The notes below the pieces were generated by a model that saw only the letters and a program-made list of their open reading frames with translations, was not told the origin of the DNA and made no database searches. The position numbers and the translations under genes were made by a program. Below are positions 26,267 through 34,506 of a DNA stretch of 64,000 bases, piece by piece (position 1 is the stretch's first letter; each line of letters begins with the position of its first letter). The stretch is taken from positions 1-64,000 of the forward strand of contig CALAMG010000035.1 in NCBI GenBank assembly GCA_937925715.1, in the 5' to 3' direction. This DNA comes from an uncultured Collinsella sp. (GTDB lineage: Bacteria > Actinomycetota > Coriobacteriia > Coriobacteriales > Coriobacteriaceae).

Positions 26267-26677
26267 GTGGACGGATTGAATACGGTTTTGGAGTATCTGA
26301 CGTCGGTGCCGGCGTGGTATCTGGCGACGAGCGTGGATGGGCAGCCGCATGTGCGTCCGTTCTCGTTTGCTCAGATTCAGGACGGTAAGCTGTGGTTTGT
26401 GACGGCGCGCACCAAAGACGTGTGGCAAGAGCTGCTGCAAAATCAGCGCTTTGAGGCCACGAGTTGGTGGCCGGGCCATGGCTGGCTCATCTTGCGCGGG
26501 CGTGCCGGCTTGGATGACCGGGCTTTAGACGAAATGCGCGAAGCCGGGTGGAAGCATCTAGAGCACCTGGGCGAGCACTATGAGGGGCCTAACGACCCCA
26601 CGCTCGTCTTCTTTAGCGTCGAGGATCCCGAGGCTTTTATCTGCAATCACGACGAATGGGTGCCGGTCGAGCTCTAG
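26267..26677 (+). CDS. PNPOx-like flavin-binding protein, copy 2
   Basis: 136 residues, clearly paralogous to the preceding gene: LTSVPAWYLATSVDGQPHVR, PFSFAQIQDGKLWFVTARTK and DVWQELLQNQRFEATSWWPG align along the length. A tandem duplication that has diverged substantially. GTG 26267 is preceded by CAGGAGGAAAC. The two may form hetero- or separate homodimers with FMN at the interface; function unknown. A large hairpin follows at 26715. Confidence 0.8.
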   Translation: MDGLNTVLEYLTSVPAWYLATSVDGQPHVRPFSFAQIQDGKLWFVTARTKDVWQELLQNQRFEATSWWPGHGWLILRGRAGLDDRALDEMREAGWKHLEHLGEHYEGPNDPTLVFFSVEDPEAFICNHDEWVPVEL

Positions 26678-26714
26678 CCAGCTGGCGCATCCTAACAACT
26701 TGGTTTTCGCATGG

Positions 26715-26768
26715 GCGGGCCCCGTATTGCCCGGCGCCGTTAGGAGCGCCGGTCAATACGGGGCCCGC
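26715..26768 (+). terminator. Large hairpin ending the riboflavin-uptake operon
   Basis: 15-bp outer stem GCGGGCCCCGTATTG (26715-26729) / 26754-26768, with an inner GGCGCC/GGCGCC-type stem. The T-tract is weak (TCCATTTG), so termination is likely but not certain. Confidence 0.6.
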
Positions 26769-26812
26769 TCCATTTGTCAATTCCTTCAAGCGAATGTGTC
26801 GGGAATGTTTCA

Positions 26813-26849
26813 ATGCATGAATATGCAAGCCATTTACGTATTCATGCAT
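26813..26849. promoter_or_regulatory. ArgR-like palindromic operator upstream of argC
   Basis: Perfect 11-bp arms ATGCATGAATA (26813-26823) and TATTCATGCAT (26839-26849), 15 bp apart. TGAAT and ATTCA are the half-site cores of ArgR boxes, and the site lies 86 bp before argC, the first arginine-synthesis gene. An arginine repressor site is the natural reading; no argR gene is in this window. Confidence 0.65.
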
Positions 26850-26934
26850 CTTTTGGTGCTAAAGTTTCAACCCACTTCATAACGACCGCTGCGAAATGCG
26901 CATCGGTGCATAAATCGCAGACAAGGAGTCTGAT

Positions 26935-28005
26935 ATGTCTTTGAAGGTTGGAATCGTCGGCGCGGCTGGATATGCCGGAGCCGAGCTCATTCGCCTCGTG
27001 CTCGGCCATCCCGAGTTTGAACTTGTTGCCATTACGTCCAACGCCGATGCCGGCCAGCCGCTGTCCGCGGTGTATCCGAGCTTTGCTGGCGTGAGCGATC
27101 TGGTTTTCACCACGCATGACGCCCCCGAGCTTAAGAGCTGCGATGCGGTTTTTCTTGCCGTGCCGCACACGGCTGCCATGGCACAGGTGCCCGCGCTGCT
27201 TGCATCGGGCGTCTCCTGCTTTGATCTTTCGGCCGACTACCGCCTGAACGACGCGTCCGTCTTTGAGACGTGGTATGCCGCCGAGCATACGAGCCCCGAG
27301 CTGCTCAAGACCCGTGCCTTTGGCCTGCCCGAGCTATTCTGCCGGGACTTGGAGACCGCCGCATCCGACCATGCCGACGGCAAACCCGTGCTGGTCGCCT
27401 GCGCCGGTTGCTATCCCACCGCAACGAGCCTTGCCGCCGCGCCCGCCGTGCGCGCTGGCTGGGTTGCCCAGAGCGGCCCCGTGATCGTTGATGCCATCAG
27501 CGGTGTGACGGGTGCCGGCAAGTCCTGCAACGCTCGTACGCATTTTTGCAGCGCCGACGAGAACTTGGAGGCCTATGGCGTAGGCAAGCATCGTCATACG
27601 CCCGAGATTGAGCAAATCCTTGGCCTGACCGATCGCGTCGTCTTCACCCCGCATCTGGCACCGCTCAAGCGCGGTCTGCTCTCCACGGTGACGCTGCCGC
27701 TCACGCCGCAGGCCATCGACTCCCTGGCTCTTGAGGATGTCGTCGACTATTACAAGCAGTTTTACGCTGGACGCACCTTTGTGCGCGTGCTCGATGCCGG
27801 CCAGCAGCCCAAGACGGCTTCGGTCGTCGGCACCAACGCCGCCCAGATTGGCCTTGCGTTCAACAAGCGCGCGGGCGTGCTGGTGGCGACGGGCGCCATC
27901 GACAATCTGTGCAAGGGCGCTGCGGGCCAAGCGGTCCAGTGCGCCAATATCGTCTTTGGCTTTGACGAGCGACGAGGCTTGCCCACAGTGGCGTGCCCGG
28001 TGTAG
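26935..28005 (+). CDS. argC: N-acetyl-gamma-glutamyl-phosphate reductase
   Basis: 356 residues. Reduces N-acetylglutamyl phosphate to the semialdehyde with NADPH, third step of arginine/ornithine synthesis. KVGIVGAAGYAGAELIRLVL is the Rossmann motif; VACAGCYPTATSLA holds the catalytic Cys; GVTGAGKSCNARTHFC and GKHRHTPEIEQIL (His) complete the active site; FTPHLAPLKRGLLSTV is also characteristic. AAGGAG lies 8 nt before ATG 26935. First gene of argC-argJ-argB-argD. Confidence 0.96.
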   Translation: MSLKVGIVGAAGYAGAELIRLVLGHPEFELVAITSNADAGQPLSAVYPSFAGVSDLVFTTHDAPELKSCDAVFLAVPHTAAMAQVPALLASGVSCFDLSADYRLNDASVFETWYAAEHTSPELLKTRAFGLPELFCRDLETAASDHADGKPVLVACAGCYPTATSLAAAPAVRAGWVAQSGPVIVDAISGVTGAGKSCNARTHFCSADENLEAYGVGKHRHTPEIEQILGLTDRVVFTPHLAPLKRGLLSTVTLPLTPQAIDSLALEDVVDYYKQFYAGRTFVRVLDAGQQPKTASVVGTNAAQIGLAFNKRAGVLVATGAIDNLCKGAAGQAVQCANIVFGFDERRGLPTVACPV

Positions 28006-28033
28006 CACATTCGATTGTTAACGATTTGGTAGT

Positions 28034-28114
28034 CGGGCATCGAGTGGGGCGCCACTCTTAAGCTGGTCTCATGATCACGACTGGCATGGCGCACCAACCG
28101 ATGCCCGCTTTTTT
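28034..28114 (+). terminator. Long-loop hairpin with T-tract between argC and argJ
   Basis: CGGGCATCG (28034-28042) pairs with CGATGCCCG (28099-28107), followed by CTTTTTTG. The 56-nt loop holds an inner AGTGGGGCGCCACT stem. A terminator inside an operon suggests partial termination or attenuation between argC and argJ. Confidence 0.6.
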
Positions 28115-28140
28115 GTTTGATATAAGGAGTCGTAGGGACG

Positions 28141-29409
28141 ATGAACACCGACCTGATTGATATCAAGATTCGCGCCGTCGAGGGCGGCGTTACGGCGGCT
28201 GCCGGCTTTAAGGCCGCAGGCATCCATGCGGGATTCCGGAAGAATCCCGAGCGCTTGGACTATGCGCTCGTCGTGCCTGATAAACCCTGTCCCGGCGCCG
28301 GCGTGTTTACGACCAACCGCTTTTGTGCGGCGCCCGTGCAGGTGAGCCGTGCCAACCTGGGCGGTGCGGACAAGGGCTATGGCATTATCGCCGGTGTTTC
28401 AATCAACTCCGGCAATGCGAATGCCGCCACGGGCGAGACCGGCCTAGCCTGTGCGCGCGAGACATGCAACATCGCGTCGCAGGTCATCGGCTGCGAGCCC
28501 CAGCAGATTCTGGTTGCCTCCACGGGCGTGATTGGCCAGATTCTGCCGATCGACACGTTTGAGACCGCCATTCCTGCTGCCTACGAGGCGCTCTCCGCTC
28601 ACGGTGGCGCCGATGCCGCTCGCGCCATCATGACGACCGACACGCACTCCAAGGAGTACGCCGTGTCCTACGTCAGCGAGGCTGCGGGACACACAGGCAA
28701 TGCCTATACGGTGGGCGGTATGTGCAAGGGCTCGGGCATGATCATGCCCAACATGGCCACCATGATCGCGGTCATCACTACCGATGCCCCCGTCGAGCCG
28801 GCGGCGCTCCACGCCCTGTTGCTCTCCACCGTCAAGCAGACCTTTAACAAGGTAACGGTCGATTCCGACACCTCGACCAACGACACCTGCATCATGCTTG
28901 CCTCCGGCGCCGCTGCCGCAGATGCCGAGCCTATCGTCGAGGGCTCCGATGTCTTCGACGAGTTGGCATTTGCCGTGCACGAGGTGTGCGAGAGCCTGGC
29001 GCGCAATATTGCCGCCGATGGCGAGGGCGCATCCAAGCTTGTTACGGTCAACGTTACCGGAGCCGCCAACGACGAGGAAGCTGATATCGCCGCTCGTGCC
29101 GTTGCCAACTCGCCGCTCGTTAAGACCTGCATCGCCGGCCACGACTGCAACTGGGGCCGCGTTGCCATGGCGCTTGGCAAGTGCGGCGTGAAGTTTAATC
29201 AGGAAGACGTTTCCATCGACATGATGGGTATGCCTGTCTGTCGCGATGGTCTGACTGTTCCCTTTGACGAGGACGAGGCTCTACGACGTTTCGAGGCGCC
29301 CGAGATCGTGATTTCGGCCGACCTGGGCGCAGGCGACGCGGCAACAACCGTGTGGACCTGCGACCTCACGCACGAGTACATTTCCATCAACGGCGACTAC
29401 CGTTCCTAG
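28141..29409 (+). CDS. argJ: Bifunctional ornithine acetyltransferase / N-acetylglutamate synthase
   Basis: 422 residues. Recycles the acetyl group from N-acetylornithine to glutamate and may also use acetyl-CoA. The self-cleavage site is in KGSGMIMPNMATMIAVITTD, where the Thr after Ala becomes the nucleophile of the beta subunit. NSGNANAATG and DSDTSTNDTCI are family motifs, and the C-terminus GDYRS is typical. Its presence with no argA or argE explains the cyclic acetyl pathway. TAAGGAG lies 12 nt before the ATG, somewhat far. Confidence 0.95.
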   Translation: MNTDLIDIKIRAVEGGVTAAAGFKAAGIHAGFRKNPERLDYALVVPDKPCPGAGVFTTNRFCAAPVQVSRANLGGADKGYGIIAGVSINSGNANAATGETGLACARETCNIASQVIGCEPQQILVASTGVIGQILPIDTFETAIPAAYEALSAHGGADAARAIMTTDTHSKEYAVSYVSEAAGHTGNAYTVGGMCKGSGMIMPNMATMIAVITTDAPVEPAALHALLLSTVKQTFNKVTVDSDTSTNDTCIMLASGAAAADAEPIVEGSDVFDELAFAVHEVCESLARNIAADGEGASKLVTVNVTGAANDEEADIAARAVANSPLVKTCIAGHDCNWGRVAMALGKCGVKFNQEDVSIDMMGMPVCRDGLTVPFDEDEALRRFEAPEIVISADLGAGDAATTVWTCDLTHEYISINGDYRS

Positions 29410-29490
29410 ATTCCGGGCACGCTGCGCATCTTGCCGCGATTGCGGACAGCGGAGCACGGCGCGATAACGATACGAAAGACGAGGCAGATT

Positions 29491-30471
29491 ATGAAATTCG
29501 CACGCGATTGTCGTTCGAGCGAATCCAACGAAGCGACCGCGCAGCTGCTGTTCGAAGCGCTGCCGTGGATTAAGAACCTGACCGGCAAGACGGTTGTTAT
29601 CAAATATGGCGGAGCCGCCATGGTTGATGAGCAGCTGCGCCGCGACGTGATGAGCGACATCGTTTTGCTCAAGATCATCGGTATGCGCCCCGTCATCGTG
29701 CACGGCGGCGGTAAGGCTATCAACGAGGCGCTGAGCCATTACGATATTCCCGTCGAGTTTAAGAACGGCCAACGCGTGACCACGCCGGCGACTATGGATA
29801 TCGTGCGCGAGGTGCTGGGTGGTAAAGTCAACCAGGAGCTGGTTGCTGCCATCAACCACCACGGCAACCTGGCCGTGGGCGTGTCGGGCAGTGATGCCGG
29901 CACGCTCATCGCCGAGCCGCTCGACCCCGAGCTCGGTCGTGTGGGCAAAGTGACGCACGTCAACACCGACTATATCGAGCGCTTACTCGATAGCGAGTAC
30001 ATCCCCGTCATCGCTACCGTCGCGGCGGGGGAGGACGGCGGTTTCTTCAACATCAACGCCGACACCGCCGCCGGTGCCGTTGCCGCGGCGCTCCACGCGC
30101 ATAAGGCGATCTTTTTGACCGATGTCGATGGCCTGTACAAGGACTTTAGCGACAAGGACTCGCTTATCTCCAACCTAACGCTCGACGAGGTTAACGAAAT
30201 GCTCTACGGCGGCGAGGTCGATAAGGGCATGATTCCCAAGCTGCGTGCGGCCGTCGATGCGCTTACCGGCGGCGTATTTCGTGCCCACATCATTAACGGT
30301 ACTACGCCGCATTCGCTGCTCCTGGAGCTGCTGACCGATGCCGGCGTCGGCACCGTGATTCATTCCACCGAGACGGCTTACGAGTTCGATACGCATCCGC
30401 ATCCGCTTTCGACGTTTGCTGCGCGTCTGACCGAGAACCTTGACGAGGTCGAGAAGCTTCAGACGGTCTAG
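29491..30471 (+). CDS. argB: Acetylglutamate kinase
   Basis: 326 residues. Phosphorylates N-acetylglutamate (second step). Motifs: GKTVVIKYGGAAM, MRPVIVHGGGKAINEAL, GGFFNINADTAAGAVAAAL, TDVDGLY and GGMIPKL-type DKGMIPKLRAAVDAL. The N-terminal helix of about 25 residues before the core (SESNEATAQLLFEALPWIKN) is the sort found in arginine-feedback-inhibited hexameric enzymes, which fits the cyclic pathway. ATG 29491 has GACGAGG upstream; the frame extends to 29431 without a ribosome site. Confidence 0.95.
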   Translation: MKFARDCRSSESNEATAQLLFEALPWIKNLTGKTVVIKYGGAAMVDEQLRRDVMSDIVLLKIIGMRPVIVHGGGKAINEALSHYDIPVEFKNGQRVTTPATMDIVREVLGGKVNQELVAAINHHGNLAVGVSGSDAGTLIAEPLDPELGRVGKVTHVNTDYIERLLDSEYIPVIATVAAGEDGGFFNINADTAAGAVAAALHAHKAIFLTDVDGLYKDFSDKDSLISNLTLDEVNEMLYGGEVDKGMIPKLRAAVDALTGGVFRAHIINGTTPHSLLLELLTDAGVGTVIHSTETAYEFDTHPHPLSTFAARLTENLDEVEKLQTV

Positions 30472-30540
30472 CTGACCCGCAGCCGCCCCATTCCTGCACC
30501 CATAGCCCCGCGCCGTCTGGCGCCCAACGAAAGGCATCCC

Positions 30541-31824
30541 ATGTCACTTGCAGCTCAGCAATCGCTTGAATCCCATTACGTTATGCATACCTTTGGCCGC
30601 TCTCCGGTCGAGTTTGTCGAGGGTCACGGCATGAAGCTCACCGGCGACGATGGCCGTGAGTACCTCGACTTTCTTGCCGGCATCGGCGTGTGCAGCCTAG
30701 GTCATGGCGACCCGGCTGTGCTCTCGGCGCTCGAGGCACAGACCAAAAAGCTCATGCATGTCTCCAATTACTTCTACATTGAGCAGCGCGGACAGGTCGC
30801 GGCGCTGTTGTCCAAGCTTGCTAACGACGACGTAGATGGTGCGCGCGTGCTTGCCGATGCCATTGTCGCCGGCGATGAGACCACGGCAGCTGCTCTTGGT
30901 GCCCCGGCTGCGGATGAGCAGGTTTGGGAGACCTTCTTTGCCAACTCTGGCGCCGAGGCCAACGAGGGCTCGATGAAGCTCGCGCGCCTGTACGCCAAGC
31001 GTGCCGGTAATGGCGGCAACACCATCGTGTGCATGCGCGGCGGGTTCCACGGCCGTACGCTCGAGACCATTGCCGCCACCATGCAGGATTGGCTGCAGGA
31101 CAGCTTCCGCCCGCTGCCGGGTGGCTTTGTGGCCTGCACGCCCAACGATGTCGATGAACTGCGTGCGATCTTTAAGCAGCTGGGCAGTGAAATTTGCGCC
31201 GTGATGCTCGAGCCGATCCAAGGTGAGAGTGGCGTGCACCCTATGACCGAGGAGTTTATGGCGGCAGCGCGCGACCTGGCACACGAAGTGGGCGCCGTGC
31301 TTATCGCCGACGAGGTCCAGTGCGGCATCTTCCGCTCCGGCAAGCCGTTTGCGTTCCAAACCTATGGCGTGGAGCCCGACATCATGAGCCTTGCCAAGGG
31401 CATTGCCGACGGCGTGCCCATGGGTGCCGTTGTGGCAAAGAAGGAGATTGCCGACGTGTTTAAGCCGGGCGACCACGGCTCGACCTTTGGCGGTAGCTGC
31501 TTGGCCATCGCGGCGTGTGCCGCGACGCTCTCCGCGCTTGTGCGTGGCGATTATGCCGAGCATGCTGCCAAGGTGGGCGCCTATATGGAGGCAAAGCTCG
31601 CCAAGCTGCCGCACGTGACCGAGGTGCGTGGCCGTGGCCTGATGCTCGGCTGCGATTTGGATGATGCCGCGGGCGACGCGCATGATATTGTTGCCCGCGC
31701 GCTGGCTGCCGGTGCCGTGATTAACGCTACGGGTGCCCATACGCTGCGTTTCCTGCCGCCGCTCGTCTGCGAGGAAGCCGACGTGGACAGCCTGATCGAG
31801 ATCCTGTCGGGTGTTTTGGGCTAA
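30541..31824 (+). CDS. argD: Acetylornithine aminotransferase
   Basis: 427 residues, fold-type I PLP enzyme using glutamate to aminate N-acetylglutamate semialdehyde. Motifs: DFLAGIGVCSLGHGDP, FFANSGAEANEGSMKLAR, GGFHGRTLETIAAT, VLIADEVQCGIFRSG with the PLP Asp, and SLAKGIADGVPMGAV with the Schiff-base Lys. About 23 extra residues (around 100-122, ADAIVAGDETTAAALG) are inserted just before the FFANSGAEAN motif. Last arg gene present; argF, argG and argH are not in this window. Confidence 0.93.
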   Translation: MSLAAQQSLESHYVMHTFGRSPVEFVEGHGMKLTGDDGREYLDFLAGIGVCSLGHGDPAVLSALEAQTKKLMHVSNYFYIEQRGQVAALLSKLANDDVDGARVLADAIVAGDETTAAALGAPAADEQVWETFFANSGAEANEGSMKLARLYAKRAGNGGNTIVCMRGGFHGRTLETIAATMQDWLQDSFRPLPGGFVACTPNDVDELRAIFKQLGSEICAVMLEPIQGESGVHPMTEEFMAAARDLAHEVGAVLIADEVQCGIFRSGKPFAFQTYGVEPDIMSLAKGIADGVPMGAVVAKKEIADVFKPGDHGSTFGGSCLAIAACAATLSALVRGDYAEHAAKVGAYMEAKLAKLPHVTEVRGRGLMLGCDLDDAAGDAHDIVARALAAGAVINATGAHTLRFLPPLVCEEADVDSLIEILSGVLG

Positions 31825-31908
31825 CGCGGCGCAATAACTCAATTTGGACCGAGTTCCGGACTGCGGACGTGCCCTATGCGGCATGATTCAGCGGTCTGGA
31901 GCCCGTTT

Positions 31909-31929
31909 TGCCTTAGATTTGCTAAGGCA
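31909..31929 (+). terminator. Weak hairpin after argD
   Basis: TGCCTTAG / CTAAGGCA, 8-bp stem with a 5-nt loop. There is no T-tract, so it may only be part of the AT-rich spacer. The 31825-31954 stretch otherwise shows nothing codable. Confidence 0.3.
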
Positions 31930-31954
31930 GGGAGACCTGCTGGTCAAAAAACAT

Positions 31955-32143
31955 CAAATATGAGTACTGTTACCGATTTGGTAGCAGCAATTTTGGACTA
32001 ATAAGGCCAGATGGCAAGTCGAAATGGCGATGAATACACGATTTTGATCTGACTGTTAGTCCTTATAATGGACATATGTTGCGTAACCTAAGCAAACACT
32101 ATCTGTTTATATGTTGCAAGCAAAGTAGCAGTACTCATTTTTG
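31955..32143. mobile_element. 189-bp AT-rich MITE-like element
   Basis: Terminal inverted repeats of 19 bp, CAAATATGAGTACTGTTAC (31955-31973) and the complement of CAAAAATGAGTACTGCTAC (32125-32143), agree at 17 of 19 positions. The interior is much more AT-rich than the surrounding genes and contains no open frame of note. This is the structure of a non-autonomous transposon remnant; no target-site duplication is obvious. Confidence 0.6.
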
Positions 32144-32155
32144 CCATTATTTGGC

Positions 32156-32208
32156 CACGGACCTTGAAATAAGGGGTCCTTAGGGTTCGAATCCCATGCG
32201 CTGGGCCC
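32156..32208 (+). other. tRNA-like T-arm/acceptor remnant
   Basis: CGGACCTTGAAATAAGGGG-like hairpin, then AGGGTTCGAATCCC (a T-arm consensus) and ATGCGCTGGGCCCA ending in CCA. No matching D-arm or 5' acceptor strand lies upstream, so it is not a working tRNA. It may be a 3' tRNA fragment left by an integrated element. Confidence 0.35.
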
Positions 32209-32212
32209 AAAC

Positions 32213-32241
32213 AAAAAACGGTCCCCTTGCGAGGACCGTTT
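32213..32241 (-). terminator. Terminator of tRNA-Val
   Basis: 9-bp stem AAACGGTCC (32216-32224) / GGACCGTTT (32233-32241). The A-run to its left reads as TTTTTTGTTT on the minus strand, just past the tRNA 3' end. Confidence 0.8.
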
Positions 32242-32250
32242 CCAATTCAG

Positions 32251-32326
32251 TGGTGGGCGATGAGGGATTCGAACCCCCAGCCTTGTGCGTGTAAAGCACC
32301 TGCGCTAACCGTTGCGCCAATCGCCC
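32251..32326 (-). tRNA. tRNA-Val (anticodon TAC)
   Basis: 76 nt with encoded CCA. On the minus strand the acceptor GGGCGAT pairs with ATCGCCC, the anticodon stem GGTGC/GCACA-type arm shows loop TTTACAC (anticodon TAC), and the T-arm is GGGGGTTCGAATCCCTC. An upstream TATACT (minus, near 32338) could be its -10. Confidence 0.93.
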
Positions 32327-32513
32327 GTGCGGAGAGAGTATAGCAAAACAATCGCCCCATTCACCTCATATCCATTAAAGGTAACCGGCGCGTGTCACAG
32401 CGGAGCTGATTCAGTTGAGATTGCCTGAACATTCCGCCCCTCTTTACGCCCTCGGGTATACTCAAAAGCTACTGATTCGATTTGATGCCCAGCAACAGCA
32501 GAGGGGATAGTAT

Positions 32514-34394
32514 ATGTGCGGTTTTGTCGGTTTTGTCGGTGGGACGGATAACCAATCCGAGGTGCTCACCAAGATGATGGACCGCATCGTCCATCGCGGT
32601 CCCGACATGGGCGGTCAGTTTATCGACGGCCGCGTTGCCCTCGGCTTCCGCCGCCTGTCGATCCTCGACCTGACCGAGGCCGGCGCTCAACCCATGGCCA
32701 ACGAGGACGGCAGCGTCGTCATTGTCTTCAACGGCGAGATCTACAACTTCCAAGAACTTCGTTCCGAGCTCGAGGCCAAGGGCTACAAGTTCCACTGCGG
32801 CGCCGACACCGAGAGCCTCCTGCACGGCTACGAGGAGTGGGGCGAGGCCGTTCTCGATCGCCTGCGCGGTATGTATGCCTTCGTCATCTGGGACAAAAAG
32901 AAGAACAAGCTTTTTGGCGCCCGCGACATCTTTGGCATCAAGCCGCTTTACTACTATCCCATGGCCGATGCGGGCGACGGCGCTCCGGGCGTGCTCTTTG
33001 GTTCCGAGATTAAGAGCTTCCTGGACTACCCGCACTTCCACAAGGCGGTCAACAAAAAGGCCCTGCGTCCGTACATGACGCTGCAGTATTCGGCAACCGA
33101 GGAGACCTTCTTCGAGGGTGTCTACAAGCTGCCGCCGGCGCACTACTTTACCGTCGATATCCCGACCGGCAAGATGAACATCGAGCGCTACTGGGATTGC
33201 GATTACTCTGCCGTCGAGAAGCCGTTCGAAGAGTATGTCGATGAGCTGGACGAGGTCGTGCACGAGAGTGTCGAGGCCCATCGTATCGCCGACGTCAAGG
33301 TCGCGTCGTTCCTCTCCGGTGGCGTCGACTCCAGCTACATCGCCGCTTGCCTCATGCCCGACAAGACCTTCTCGGTGGGCTTTGACTACAAGAACTTCAA
33401 CGAGACCAACTACGCCAAGGAACTTTCCGATAAGCTTGGCGTCGAGAACGTTCGCAAGATGATTACCGCCGACGAGTTCTTCGGTGCGCTCGAGGACATC
33501 CAGTATCACATGGACGAGCCACAGTCCAACCTGTCTTCTGTGCCGCTGTGGTTCTTGGCCGAGATGGCCCGCAAGGACGTCACCGTCGTGCTTTCGGGCG
33601 AAGGCGCCGACGAACTCTTTGGCGGCTACGCCTACTACGAGGACACGGTCCCGGTCCGCAAGTACAAAAAGATGGTGCCGCTGCCCATCCGTCGCGCGCT
33701 CGGTAACCTGGCGCTGCATATGCCGTACTTCAAGGGCCATAACTTCCTGGTCAAGGGTGCCGAGATCCCCGAGAAGTCGTTCCTGGGACAGGCTTTGGTA
33801 TGGCCGGAGCGCGAGGTCGACGGCGTGCTCAAGCCCGAGTACAACACCGGCGACGGCGCCTTCGAGCTCGCTGCACCCATCTACGCACGCGTGAAGGGTC
33901 AGCCCGAACTGGTCAAGAAGCAGTACCTGGATATGAACATGTGGCTCCCGGGCGACATTCTGCTCAAGGCCGACAAGATGTGCATGGCGCACTCGCTGGA
34001 GCTGCGCGTGCCCTTCCTGGACCGCAAAGTCATGGAGTTCGCCGAGCACATTCCCGACCGCTACCGCATCAACGAGAACGGCAACAAACAGGTACTCCGC
34101 CACGCTGCCAACAAGTCGCTGCCCGATGAGTGGGCCACCCGTCCCAAGGTGGGCTTCCCGGTGCCGATTGTCTACTGGCTGCGCGAGCAAAAGTGGTACG
34201 ACTATGTCAAGGAGTACTTCACCGCGCCGTGGGCAAGTGAGTTCTTCAATACCGACGAGCTCATGCACCTGCTCGATCTGCACTTTGCGGGCAAGGGCGA
34301 TTTCCAGCGCAAGATCTATACGCCGCTCGTGTTCCTAGTGTGGTACAAGCGCTTCTTTATCGACGAGGACCAGCCCGCTGTTCAGGCTGCCTAG
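32514..34394 (+). CDS. asnB: Glutamine-hydrolysing asparagine synthetase
   Basis: 626 residues. N-terminal class II glutaminase starting with the nucleophile Cys2 (MCGFVGFVGG), with RIVHRGPDMGGQF, RLSILDLTEAGAQPM and VFNGEIYNFQELR. C-terminal ATP-PPase domain with the P-loop SFLSGGVDSSYIAA and VVLSGEGADELFGGYAYY. Makes asparagine from aspartate, glutamine and ATP; related proteins sometimes amidate cell-wall intermediates, and murE and murI lie just downstream. TATACT (32457-32462) is a plausible -10. The start is fixed by Cys2. Confidence 0.93.
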   Translation: MCGFVGFVGGTDNQSEVLTKMMDRIVHRGPDMGGQFIDGRVALGFRRLSILDLTEAGAQPMANEDGSVVIVFNGEIYNFQELRSELEAKGYKFHCGADTESLLHGYEEWGEAVLDRLRGMYAFVIWDKKKNKLFGARDIFGIKPLYYYPMADAGDGAPGVLFGSEIKSFLDYPHFHKAVNKKALRPYMTLQYSATEETFFEGVYKLPPAHYFTVDIPTGKMNIERYWDCDYSAVEKPFEEYVDELDEVVHESVEAHRIADVKVASFLSGGVDSSYIAACLMPDKTFSVGFDYKNFNETNYAKELSDKLGVENVRKMITADEFFGALEDIQYHMDEPQSNLSSVPLWFLAEMARKDVTVVLSGEGADELFGGYAYYEDTVPVRKYKKMVPLPIRRALGNLALHMPYFKGHNFLVKGAEIPEKSFLGQALVWPEREVDGVLKPEYNTGDGAFELAAPIYARVKGQPELVKKQYLDMNMWLPGDILLKADKMCMAHSLELRVPFLDRKVMEFAEHIPDRYRINENGNKQVLRHAANKSLPDEWATRPKVGFPVPIVYWLREQKWYDYVKEYFTAPWASEFFNTDELMHLLDLHFAGKGDFQRKIYTPLVFLVWYKRFFIDEDQPAVQAA

Positions 34395-34420
34395 CCTCGG
34401 CTTACGAACGCCTGCGCGTA

Positions 34421-34445
34421 ACGGCTCCTCCGGGAGCCGTTTTTG
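34421..34445 (+). terminator. Terminator after asnB
   Basis: ACGGCTCC / GGAGCCGT with loop TCCG, then TTTTTG. Confidence 0.85.
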
Positions 34446-34506
34446 CGTGGGTGCGTTTCAGTTACTATAAAAACCGTCCCTGCCAAATGGCTGAGAAAGG
34501 TGAAAG

